Assembly: GCA_030770425.1 (NCBI GenBank)
Contig: JASJFT010000392.1
Location: 1 to 21,195, forward strand
DNA length: 21,195 nucleotides
From: Darksidea phi
Lineage: Eukaryota > Ascomycota > Dothideomycetes > Pleosporales > Lentitheciaceae
Direction of reading: 5' to 3'
Shown: piece after piece, positions 1 to 10,249 of the stretch
How the letters are laid out: each line of letters begins with the position of its first letter
Numbering within the stretch: the stretch's first letter is position 1
Made by a program: the position numbers and the translations under genes
The notes under the pieces: generated by a model
What the model was told of the DNA's origin: nothing
Databases searched by the model: none
What the model saw: the letters and a program-made list of their open reading frames with translations, nothing else

Positions 1-85
1 TCAGAAACCAACGGTGCGACAAACGTTCTATCGGCCCTAACCCGGATCCCGTATAAAGGTACGTACAACGCATAACAAATAGTAT
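1..85. other. Non-RIP-mutated left edge
   Basis: The first ~85 bases still contain many CA and TG dinucleotides and CG-rich words (for example ggtgcgacaaacg and ggatcccg), unlike everything that follows. The last CA is in the word cataacaaat near 71-80; after this the sequence switches within a few bases to the CA-less composition. No gene is recognisable in so short a piece. It could be host DNA flanking the truncated gypsy element, or the less mutated edge of a longer repeat. The window start prevents a decision. Confidence 0.6.
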
Positions 86-3000
86 TAAAGAAAATTTTAT
101 ATTAAAATAAATAGTTAGAAGTACTAGATACTAAAGAGAATAGATTAGACTATAATAATTTAAGTTATTAAATAGAGAGAATCTCTATATTATAAGTAAG
201 ATATAAGTAAGATACTATATATATAATAGCTTTAAAAGAAAGTATACGAGATAAGATACTTTCTTTTTAAGAAAGATTAATAGTTTTAATCTAGTTCTAG
301 GAATATTATAGCTAAAAATATAAAACTTTAAACCTAACTTTATCTAATCTATTCTAAGCTTTATAAAAAATAAGACTCTTTACTATCTAATAGAGTTAAA
401 GAAGGTCGAATAGTATATAGAAATAATAGCTAATTAAGATATAATAAACTTCGCTCTCTTTATAAAGATAACTAGTCTAAATTAGATTAGATTATCTAAA
501 AGATATTTAGAATACTTTCTAAAGTATAAGGATATATTCTTAACTAAGAATTTAGTACTACTAATAGACTATAGATCTTATAAACTAGTAATTAAGATAA
601 TTCTAGAAAAATAATTTCTATATAGTCTACTTTATAACCTTTTAATAAAGGAGTCTAAAGTTCTAAAAGAATATATATAGACGAATCTTAAGAGGGGATA
701 GATATACTACTCTATCTTAGTAGCTAGAACTCTAATTCTATTTACTAAAAAAAAAAGGACGTTATATCTATATATAGATTATTAAGATCTAAATATAATT
801 ATTTAAAAAAACTATTATCTACTTCCCCTAATCTAGAAAAGTCTAAATTAACTTAGATAAGTTTAGATTTATACTAAATTAGATATATAAAACGCGTACT
901 ACTATATCTAAATTAGAAAGAAAGATAAATAGAAAATAATATTTAGAATCTACTATAGATACTTTAAATATACTATAATATCTTTTAAACTAATAAATAT
1001 CTCTATAGTCTTTTAGAGTTATATAAACTTAGTTCTATTAAATCTATTAGATATATATTATATAATCTATCTAGATAATATTCTAATTTACTCTAAGTTA
1101 AAGAAGAAATACGTTTATTATATTAAGCTAGTTTTAGAAAGACTATACTAGTATAAGCTATATATAAAAGAATCTAAATATAAGTTCTATATCTAAGAAG
1201 TAGTCTATCTAGACTTTATAGTAATACCTAAGAGTATTCTAATAGAACTAAATAGAATTAAGACTATATAAGAGTAGCTAATTCTAAAATTAATTAAAGA
1301 GATTTATATCTTTATAGACTTTATAAATTACTACTAGTAGTTTATTAAAGGGTTCTTTTAAATAATAGCCCCCCTTAATAAGATAACTAGGGGCCTAGGG
1401 CCTATAAAAGGAGGAGCCTAATAAAGGAAGAAAGAATCTAGATCTATTTTACTAATAAAAGAAACTTTATAAGCCTTTTATATATTAAAGAAAAAATTTA
1501 TTAAAGGGCCTCTACTAGTATATTTTAACCCTAGAGTATACTTATATATAGAGACTAATATCTTAGATTTTATAATCTCGAATATTCTAAGCTAGTCTAG
1601 ACTAGATTAGATAGGACGAGAGAAATAGTACTTAGTTACCTTCTATTTAAGAAAGATAACTATAATAGAATAGAATTATAATACTTATAATAGTAAACTA
1701 CTTATAATTATAAAAGTCTTTAAGTATTAGAGGTATTATCTAGAAGATACTAGAAGCTAGATATAACTTCTTACTAATTATATAAATCTATAAGAATTTA
1801 TAACTACTAAGACCCTATTTAAAAGATAGATATAATAGATTAAATAGCTTATAACCTTTAACTTTATTATTATATACTAATCGGATAGATTAAATCTAAT
1901 TAATAGATTCTTATAGTAACTAGACTATAAGTTCTAAAATAATAAGATAGATAATACTCTTTCTAGTTAGAGTTATATCTATTAGAAGTTAGTATATAAG
2001 TTTAGACTAGTCTAAGGACTAGAGATAAATATAGAAAGTTATAAGATATACTTATTTTAAAATAGTTTAGATTAGTATAAACTAATAAAAACTATATAAA
2101 GTATAATATTAGGGAGACTATTTATAACTAGACTTATAGAAATCTTCTTAAACTAACTAAACCCCTTACTAAAAGTAATTAGTAAGGGGATAGTCGAGGA
2201 TAAGTAGGTAAAAAGAGTAAATTTAAAGTAGTTAAAGCTAATCTAGAAGAGAGTACTCTAGATAGACTACTAGATAATATTATAAAGGGGTTATTATATC
2301 TACTAAAGTAAACTATATATTTCTCTAGAAGTAAAACTTTAGATATTATAAAAATATTATAATAACCTCCTAGTAAAATAGTTTAGATTTAGTAGAATTA
2401 TAAAACTTATATAAAAAGAATTCTAATAGTCTAAAATAAGAATCTATATAAAGAACTATATAAATATCTACTAAGTATATAGAAAAGTTAAACTAGCTAG
2501 ATATATAAAATATAGAATACTCTAACTACTACTAATATCTAAAGAATCTTAGAAGAATATATTAATAAATCTAGTTATAAAGCTTCTTAAAAGTCCTTAT
2601 TATAAATAACTCTATAACTATATCCTAGTAATTATAGACTACTTCTTTAAAATATATTACTATATACTAGTTAAGACTAATCTAAATATACTAGAATTAA
2701 TTAAGATCTTTATAAGAGAAGTTATAAGATTCTATAGACTACTAGTCTTAATAGTATTTAATAGGGGGACTATATTTATCTTAATCTTTTAGAGTATATT
2801 TACCTATATTTTAGATATAAGAAGACTACTCTTTATTATATTCTACCTATAAATAGATAGCTAGATCGAATAGTAAAACCAAAATCTAGAGTAATACCTC
2901 TATACTTTCTATAATTTTAAATAAGATAATTAGATAATCTAGTTATCTAAAGTAGAGTTTATATATAATAACTCGAAATATAAATCTACTTAGAAGATCT

Positions 3001-3620
3001 TATTTAAGGTAGTATATAAAAAAAAGCTACTAGAAGTAATTTAAAATAGTCTAGTTCTAATTAAAGAAAGCTTTATAAAGGTCTTAGAGTATAAGTATTA
3101 TTAAATAAAAATAGCTAAAAAAGTCTAAGAAAGACTAATCTAAATATAGACTAGATAAGTCTAATACTATAATACTAAATATAAAGCTTATAAATATAAA
3201 TTAAAAGACTTTATATATCTAGATACTAGAAATATATAAATAAGAAGATTTAAGAAGAAACTAAATAATAAATATATTAAACTATATTAAATAACTTATT
3301 ACTATAAAGAATAAGTATACGTATTAGATCTTTTAGATATCCTAGATATATATCTAGTATTCTATATTAACCTACTAGAATTAGCCCTAAAAGATAAGAT
3401 ATTAAGATAGTAATTACTATCTAAGAAGATATTATCTTAGAAGGGGGATATTATATATCTAGTAGATTATATTATAGAAAGAAAATAAATAAACGACTAA
3501 TAGATATATAGAATAAGATAGAAAGGATAAAGTAAAGAGACTAATAAGTAATACCCTATAACTAATATATTTAAGGGAGTATTTAATAAATTTCTAAAGA
3601 ATTAAGGTATAAGCCCTTAA
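86..3620 (+). pseudogene. pol: gypsy pol polyprotein remnant (PR-RT-RH-IN-chromodomain)
   Basis: All recognisable pieces share one frame (codon starts at positions divisible by 3), so no net indel separates them. The protease end reads FNLVLGIL (~282-305), corresponding to the family's LVLGMxWL. The pre-RT segment LSKRYLEYF begins near 492. The RT catalytic motif is at 1068-1094 and reads YLDNILIYS in place of YLDD; the second Asp codon is now AAT, a TG-to-TA change. RNase H follows: ETNILDF starts at 1551 and VTFYLRK near 1635. The integrase core carries NRGTIF at ~2760-2777 where the family has DRG, then a PQTDGQTE-like stretch at ~2850. A chromodomain follows from 3447: YLVDYIIE, then a YRxRWKGYS-like segment whose Trp is TAG. 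The internal stops I checked are TAG or TAA at places where the family has Trp or Gln, as RIP would produce. Confidence 0.85.
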
Positions 3621-3640
3621 AATTATAATAAAAAACTAAG
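86..3640 (+). mobile_element. 5'-truncated Ty3/gypsy chromovirus, RIP-mutated
   Basis: Reading the third forward frame through its TAG/TAA stops gives the Ty3/gypsy pol order: end of protease, reverse transcriptase, RNase H, integrase, chromodomain. Gag, the protease N-terminus and the 5' LTR are absent: the element begins inside or near the protease at the left edge of the RIP block. The chromodomain frame ends at a TAA at 3618-3620. A 3' LTR is expected just after that, but without a 5' copy to compare I cannot delimit it, so the right end is approximate. The element is certainly inactive. Confidence 0.85.
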
Positions 3641-3888
3641 ATAGGGTAAATCTAGACTAAATTAAATAAATCTATATCTAATTAGACTTAAAGAGTCTAG
3701 AATAGAAGTAAACTACTATAGAAGGATAAATCTAGACTAAACTAGACTAGTCTATAATAATAAAGGTATATATATAAAAAATAAAAAAAAAATAAAAAAA
3801 AAATTAAGAAGTAAAGATAGTAGAAAACTTTTTTTTACTAAGTCTATAAATAGTCTATAGAAACCTTTATTAAGTAAAGAAAAGTTTA

Positions 3889-3918
3889 AACCTAGACTAG
3901 TCTAGACTAGTCTAGGTT
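3889..3918. repeat. Perfect 30-bp palindrome
   Basis: The 30 bases equal their own reverse complement: the left half is aacctagactagtct and the right half is its exact complement in reverse. The inner part is built from the word ctagactag, which recurs in nearby sequence (for example around 3731-3755). An intact palindrome inside heavily mutated DNA is explicable because RIP acts on both strands symmetrically and this one contains no CpA or TpG left to mutate. No function can be assigned. Confidence 0.85.
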
Positions 3919-6229
3919 AAAAAAGTCTTAAATAATCTAAAAAACCCTAGGTATATTATACTAAGACTAAAGAGACTAAATATATACTAGAAAAGTTATA
4001 TTAGATATCTATTAGCTCTAGATTATACTAAAAACGTTTAATTATTTATTAAACCTATACTACTAGTTCTAGTTAGCTTAATTTCTATTTTAATCTTCGT
4101 AAAAAAGTTTAATAAAGTCTTATTAGATACCTTTATCTTTTTCTTATTTAAGATAATATACTTAGCTAGAGATTAAATCTACTCCTACTAGGTATCTACT
4201 ACCTTAGCTAGATTATTAAGTCTTATACTTAAATTATTCTAAAAAAGATTAAATAGTCCTAGATTAGTCTAAAAAGGGTAGAATTAACTTATATTAATTT
4301 TATAATTTTTTTTTAGAATTACTCTATTATAAGATAGTATCTTAACCTTTATATTAATATCTTTAATAATAAACTTAGTTAAATAAGCCTTATAAGCCTT
4401 CTTTTATACTTTAGTTTAGTTTAGAATCCTAATATTTATATAAATACTAAAACCTAAGTATAATAAAGTCTTAAGAGAGTTGATAAATTTACCTTATATA
4501 ATTTTATACTAGATTAGTCTAGAATACTCTAGATTAGACTAGTATATCTATATTAGGAGTTAATCGAGTATCTTCTTAGTAGTCTTCTTTACCTAAAGTC
4601 TACCCTTTATAAATAAATTTAATAGGTTTAGAATACTTATAATTAGATATAAATTTAATAAAATAGTTAGTAGTATCTTAATTATAATTTTAGTTACTTT
4701 CTTTAAAGTTTATACGTTCTAGATTAGTCTAAAACTCTAGAGATTACCTTAAAACTACTTATCTAGTAGTAATCTTGTCTTTTTAAGTTATACTTAAGGT
4801 AATAGAGAATATTTAACTAGTCTTTAGTAGTAATCTAGTCTAATTTAATATAAACTCGCCTAGATTATATCTAGAAGTCCTTCTTAAGGTAGAATTAATA
4901 GAAATAAAGAGATTTTTATTTATTTTTAGTAATATTATTATAGAGGTCTATAAAGTAGATTATATAGAAATTAGTTAAGATTAATATATAAAGCTTAATC
5001 TTAATAAGGAGTTTCTTATAAATAGTACTTAAGAATAATATAATCTAGTCTAGAAGAATCTTAACTAGCTTTAATAGATAGTAATTATATTTATTAGACC
5101 TAGATAGGCCGTAGAGTAGAATAGAAGAACTTAATAAGGACTAAAGGAATATTAGAAAGATTAATTAAAGCTAGATTAATCTAGATCGGCCTAAGGGCCT
5201 ATAAGTTATAGAAAGAGAAAAACTTACTAGATTAAAAGGAATTATAGTAGAGGGTTATTATTAAGAAAAAGATCTAGATAGCTAATAAGTACTATATATA
5301 CTATAGTTTAATATACTACTAGATTATATAATCTATTAGTATACCCTACTAGGTAATATTATTATAGACTAATTTTTTTAACCCTATAATTTTCTCTTAC
5401 TAATCTTTAATTAAGCCTAGACTAGGCTTAGCTAAGAGCTTAGAGGCGAGCTTTATAAAGAGAAGAAACTTTATAATAAGTTATTACTACTTATCCCTTC
5501 TCTAGTCTAGGTTATCCTTAGCTAGCCTAGGCTCTATACTATACTAGGTCCTATTAAACCTCGACTATATTCCCTAAGAAGCTATTTCTATCTAGGACTA
5601 GCTAGATACTTATACCCCTACTACTCCTAACTTAGAAAGATAGAGGTTTACCTTATATAGATAGCTATAATCTAGACTACTTAAGTCTAATCTACCTTAG
5701 ATTAGATCTTTATTATCTAGACCGGTACTATAAGTATTAATCTTATTTTTATATTTATATAAATACTTCTAAATTTAATTAAAATTAATAACTATTAAGT
5801 AATAAGTATTTATATAATCTTTAAGAATATCTAAAAAGATATTAAAGTATTAAAACTTATAAATCTTAAAGTATTTATATATTTTAATAAAGATTTATAC
5901 ATTATTAATAAAAATATTATATAATTTACTAGTATAGTTATTAATCTTTCTTTATATTTTTTAGAATTAGATAAACTTTTTAGATAAAAGGAATATATTA
6001 GTATATTCTTAGATTAATAGGAGTTTATACGGATTATATACTAGTATTAAAGCTAATTAATAGAATAGTTATAGAATTAATAGAGGAATCGAGATTCTTT
6101 ATATAAAAAAGAGAGATTTATATAATAAGTAAATAGATACTACTCTCTACTATAATAAGATAGTATTATATAGAGATTTAAGGATATATCTTAAAAATTA
6201 AAGATCTTATTAGGTATTTTAAAGAAAAG

Positions 6230-6725
6230 AAGAAGAAAAAGAATCTTATTAGATATTCTTCTTATTCTTCTTAGGACTTAATTTCTTCTTAATATTATTA
6301 TACGGGTTATAGATCGTAAATCTTAGAAGTATAGACTTTAAACTCTTAATACTAAAGTTCTAGTATATAATATTATATAACTTTTATAACTAGATAGTCT
6401 TAGAATCTAAAATAGAGTATATACCTTACTTTTTAAGAATATACTTAAGCTCTTTCTTAAATATATAATTAGTATAGTTTTAATAATTAATAATTTAGTC
6501 TTAAAAGTCTTTAAAAAAGCTTTATATAAAAATTTCTTTTATTTTACTTAATATATATAGTTTAACTAGTATATATCTAATATATAAGTTAAGCTAGATA
6601 ATACCTTCTTTTAATTTAATATTAATATTATTAAGATTAATCCTATTAGTTTAGTATTAAGAATCGATCTTTTATCTTAGTATTACTACTAAGATATTTA
6701 TATTATAAGAGTATTTCTTATATAA
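6230..6725 (-). pseudogene. Possible decayed reading frame, unknown product
   Basis: Read on the minus strand, one frame is rich in Lys, Ile, Leu and Asn, and its interruptions are mostly TAG or TAA of the kind RIP makes from Trp and Gln. A Lys-rich segment (NIKKKLSPKKNKKN) falls near 6245-6300, and the segment ELKYILKK is upstream of it near 6440. I do not recognise the family. AT-rich DNA without CA or TG can give such frames by chance, so this may not be a gene at all. Confidence 0.2.
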
Positions 6726-7200
6726 ATTATTATTCCTTTTTATTATTAATCTTTTCCCTTTTATATATAATAATATTAGTTAGGATTCTTATTTTTAAAT
6801 AAAGAATAAGGATTCTTTCTCTTTCTTTATAGGTAGAAATTAGGTAGCTCGTTTTAATATTATAGTTTATTTAGTTAATATCGCTTTTACGTTCGTATAA
6901 TAGTAAAAAGGGAAAGAATTACTATTATATTCGAGTAATATATAGGTATAGATTATAGACTTATATTTATATAATATAAGTTAATATAATAGCTATATTA
7001 TTACGTTCTTATTATATAAAAGTAACTATCTACTTTTATATAAAAGAAGTTAATCTTCTTTTCTATATAGACGTATAAGATAAAGTTAATATATAGTACT
7101 TATTAACTCTATTTCTACTTTCTATATAGAATAGATATAAAATAGATTCCTAAGTAGTCTTAAAGATCTTCGTCTTTATTTTTACTAATTTATAATCTTA

Positions 7201-7251
7201 CTATATAGAATAGAAGCTTATTATAATAATTTATTAGCTTCTATTATATAG
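7201..7251. repeat. Imperfect hairpin
   Basis: The arm ctatatagaatagaagct (7201-7218) is complementary to agcttctattatatag (7236-7251) apart from a 2-base bulge, with a 17-base loop. It is a possible transposon-end or chance hairpin in RIP-mutated DNA; no function is evident. Confidence 0.5.
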
Positions 7252-7771
7252 TTTAATTATTAATTAGTATTAAATAGTCTATAGTTTATAAATAGACTAT
7301 AGAAATTTAACTAAGTAAATAGCTAAAGTATATATATATAAAATAAAAATAATAAAATAATTTAATTTAAATAATAATTTATAGTCTCTTTAAAGAACTT
7401 TAAATAAAAGTCTCTTTTATTTAAAAGAATTATATAATAATCTATACGTAGTAAATTATTAAGTAGATTATTTATACGTACGACTTATATATAAATATAT
7501 ATAATTAAATATATAAGATTAATACTAAAACTTAGTAAACTAATATATCTACTAATAAGTTTATTAACTTAATTAAAGATAACTTAATAGTTAGTAAAAG
7601 AGCGTATATAATATTATTAGATAATTCTAGTATTATTACTAATTATAAAACTATTATTATCTATATTATAATTAATAATATTATATAAACTATCTACTCT
7701 TCTATTTAAAAGATTTATCTTAGTAAAATATAATTAACTAATTAAAGTAAGATTATTATAGTTAATAATAA

Positions 7772-8257
7772 TTAATATATATTATATCGAAGTATACTAT
7801 TATATATAGTATAATTCTAACCTAAACTTTATAAACTTTTAGCTTTTATTCTTATCTCTAAGTACTAGTAATAGTAAACTACTTAATATATATTATATTA
7901 AAGTATACTATTATATATAGTATAATTCTAATCTAGACTTTATAGATCTATAACTTCTATTTTTATTTCTAAGTATTAATAATAACGAACTACTTAATAT
8001 ATATTATATTAAAGTATATTATTATATATAATATAATTTTAATTTAGACTTTATAAACCTATAACTTCTATTTTTATCTTTAAGTATTAGTAATAATAAA
8101 CTACTTAGTATATATTATATTAAAGTATATTATAATATATAGTATAATTTTAACTTAAACTTTATAGATCTATTACTTCTATTCTTATTTCTAAGTACTA
8201 GTAATAGTAAACTATTTAGTATATATTATATTAAAGTATACTATTATATATAGTAAA
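7772..8257. repeat. Tandem array, 111-bp unit, about 4.4 copies
   Basis: The word ttaatatatattata (or ttagtatatattata) recurs at 7772, 7883, 7994, 8105 and 8216, giving an exact spacing of 111 bases each time. Each unit also contains ...tatatagtataatt..., a stretch like aactttatagatctata, and a ctaagtactagtaatag-like segment. Copies differ mainly by C/T and G/A changes. The last unit is cut after ~42 bases by the left LTR of the small LTR element at 8258. The array may be a minisatellite inside a transposon or a free-standing one. No array of this type is seen elsewhere in the window. Confidence 0.9.
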
Positions 8258-8503
8258 TATAATAGACTAAGATCTATTTATACTCTATAGTATATAGAGC
8301 TATTATTATATAGTTTCTAAATAGTTAGATTTATACCTATTTTACCTAGAGTTAATTATTCTATTCTAATAGCTAGTATATATAGAAGACTATTCTATAG
8401 AAATTAATTTCTTATCTATCTATTCGTTTCTTCTTATATTATTATAGTTAGACCCTTTATACGTAGTTAGTTATATAGTAAGAATAAGATCTACCTTCTT
8501 ATA
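8258..8503 (+). repeat. 5' LTR of the short LTR element
   Basis: It runs from tataatagactaagatcta to ctaccttcttata. It matches 9540-9788 over its full length, with scattered transitions and a 3-base length difference. The sequence right after it (gtagatagattaactag) is where a primer-binding site should lie, but I cannot match it to a tRNA after RIP. Confidence 0.8.
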
Positions 8504-9526
8504 GTAGATAGATTAACTAGCTAGCTAGTAAGCTAGTTAGTTAGTCCTAGAATTATATCTATCTAGAATTAGACCCTAATAGCTATACTTATATAATAGT
8601 TATAATAAAAGCTCTAGAACTAATATATTAAGCTTTAGTCGCTTTAATTAGATTTTTCTATCTCTTAGTTCTAGCTTTAGAACTAGTATATAGAGCTAGT
8701 ATTACTCTATACTACTCTCTAAATCTAGTCTTTAGTCCCTCCGTCCTACCCTCGTCTTCTAGATCTATTTTACTTTAATAGAAAGCCTCTAGTACTTTAT
8801 ATATAGCTTCTATCTATTAAAGTAAAGCTTTATTTAGATTAGCTTATAGAAGCTAATATATTTAATTATATTTAGGATAGATTAGAATCTATATAGTAGA
8901 TATTAGTTCTCTACCTTTATTAGTCCGCTAAAGAATCTCTATTCTAGAACCCTAAGTTAATCTTTAATTTTTTCTTCTACCTCTATTATAATCTCTACGA
9001 GTAGTAGGAGGTAGTCTAATACTTCTCTTTAATTTATTAGTATAATAAAGAGTTATTAGTTATATATCTAGTATATTTTAAACGACTAACGTATAAAGTA
9101 AAGACTACCTTCTAGTCTAATATCTTCTAAATCTTTATTCTCTACTAAGAATTTTATTAGTCTCTTTATTAATCTTTTAAAAAGTTATAGAACTTCTTAT
9201 TCTAACTCTTATACTCTAGATATATAGAGTTTATATAGAGTTTTAATTAGAGATACTAATATTAACCCTATCTACGTTCTCCCTAACTAGTATCTATTAT
9301 AGCTAATTATATAGATATAAATCTAATATACTTAGCTTCTATTTATTAGTTTTCTATCTATTAGATCTTTTATTCTTATTTATTCTAATCGTCTAGATTC
9401 TCCTCTAAAGCTTAATATCTATTCTAAATAGAGAAGGATTAGTATTTTTACTATAGGACTCCCGATTATTAGATCGTAGAGTATTTAATTACTACTCCTA
9501 AAAGTTTATAATTATAATACCCCTCT

Positions 9527-9537
9527 AAAAAAGAAGG
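9527..9537 (+). other. Polypurine tract of the short LTR element
   Basis: The run aaaaaagaagg sits 2 bases upstream of the right LTR, in the position and composition expected of the plus-strand primer of an LTR retroelement. Confidence 0.6.
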
Positions 9538-9539
9538 TA

Positions 9540-9788
9540 TATAATAGACTAAGATCTATTTATACTTTATAGTATATAAAGCTATTATTATATAGTTTCT
9601 AAATAGTTAGATTTATATCTAAAGTTTTATCTAGAGTTAGTTATTTTATTCTAATAGCTAGTATATATAGGAGGCTATTCTATAGAGATTAATTTCTTAT
9701 CTATCTATTTATTTCTTCTTATACTATTATAGTCGGACCCTCTATACGTAGTTCGCTATATAATAAAAACGAGGTCTACCCTCTTATA
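9540..9788 (+). repeat. 3' LTR of the short LTR element
   Basis: It begins with tataatagactaagatcta and ends with ctaccctcttata, and is the direct repeat of 8258-8503. The immediately following ataaa is the candidate target-site duplicate. After it the sequence attctaa resumes, as in the interrupted 111-bp tandem unit. Confidence 0.8.
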
Positions 9789-9832
9789 ATAAAATTCTAA
9801 AGAACTAGCTAATATAAACTAAGCTTATACTT

Positions 9833-9962
9833 TTTTTAATTCTTATTAATAGAATATCTAAGCGAATCTAAGTTAATAAACTAAGCTTAAAGTTTATAAA
9901 AGATTTAAAGAATATACTCTTTAAAATAATACTTTATTATCTTTTATTTTATAAAAGGTATA
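9833..9962. repeat. 130-bp direct repeat, left copy
   Basis: This runs from tttttaattcttattaat to aaaaggtata. It matches 16288-16417 in the same orientation with mostly C/T and G/A differences and equal length. It ends 5 bases outside the left LTR of the minus-strand gypsy element. Its nature is unknown: tandem target, extended target duplication, or part of another element. Confidence 0.8.
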
Positions 9963-9967
9963 ATATC

Positions 9968-10147
9968 TATTATAGTATAGATATACTAGGATTAAGATAG
10001 AATATAAGTTATACTATAAAGGGCTAATACTAGAACGAGTAGAGGTTATATATACCCGATATAGTAAGGTCTAGTAAAGAGAGTACTACGACTATAGATA
10101 TAGTATATAATAGGTATAAATAATTATAGATTAGTACTATAATAATA
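9968..10147 (-). repeat. 3' LTR of the minus-strand gypsy element
   Basis: On the minus strand it starts tattattatagtactaatc and ends ...actataata, consistent with TG...CA ends after RIP. It aligns base for base with 16105-16284; differences such as agaggttat versus aggggctat are transitions. It contains the conserved words ataagttatactataaaggg and gtaaggtctagtaaag (plus-strand sense). Confidence 0.8.
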
Positions 10148-10160
10148 TCCCCTCTCTAAA
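10148..10160 (-). other. Polypurine tract of the minus-strand gypsy element
   Basis: The plus-strand bases tcccctctctaaa read as tttagagagggga on the minus strand, a G-rich purine run directly abutting the 3' LTR. Its position confirms the minus orientation and the LTR boundary. Confidence 0.65.
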
Positions 10161-10249
10161 TAGCTATACGTCTCGGATAGCTTTATAAAAAGAAAATTTA
10201 CTAATATTAATATCCTTTAAATCTATCTTAAGGTAGATTTATCTAGATA

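Larger units (their letters stand above)
3621..7771. other. RIP-mutated DNA with no assignable element
   Basis: This 4.1 kb stretch has the same CA/TG-free composition. It contains an A-rich run (~3775-3812), a perfect 30-bp palindrome (3889-3918), several scattered copies of a tagattagtctaga-like word between ~4240 and 4860, and a slightly more GC-rich patch at ~5100-5730. I found no RT, integrase or transposase motif that I could defend on either strand. A minus-strand frame at 6230-6725 is relatively free of stops other than TAG/TAA and is listed separately. The stretch is probably the mutated remains of other repeats, possibly including the 3' LTR of the upstream gypsy element near its left end. 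Confidence 0.6.
8258..9788 (+). mobile_element. Short LTR element (TRIM-like, non-autonomous)
   Basis: Two direct repeats of ~247 bp (8258-8503 and 9540-9788) enclose an interior of only 1036 bp. Both repeats begin with ta and end with ta, as TG...CA LTR ends would after RIP. A purine run, aaaaaagaagg (9527-9537), lies 2 bases before the right repeat, as a polypurine tract should, and sets the orientation as plus. Candidate 5-bp target duplications are gtaaa (8253-8257) and ataaa (9789-9793), differing by one RIP-type G/A change. No RT, RNase H or integrase motif is visible in the interior and there is no room for them. Alternatives are a deleted larger element or a gag-only element. Confidence 0.75.

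Noticed and set aside
3775..3812. Poly(A) tail of a LINE
   Set aside because: The A-rich run is interrupted by T and no LINE RT or endonuclease motif could be found upstream in the right orientation; a chromovirus pol lies there instead.
7772..8257. CRISPR array
   Set aside because: The 111-bp units are contiguous and similar along their full length, with no short repeat plus unique spacers.
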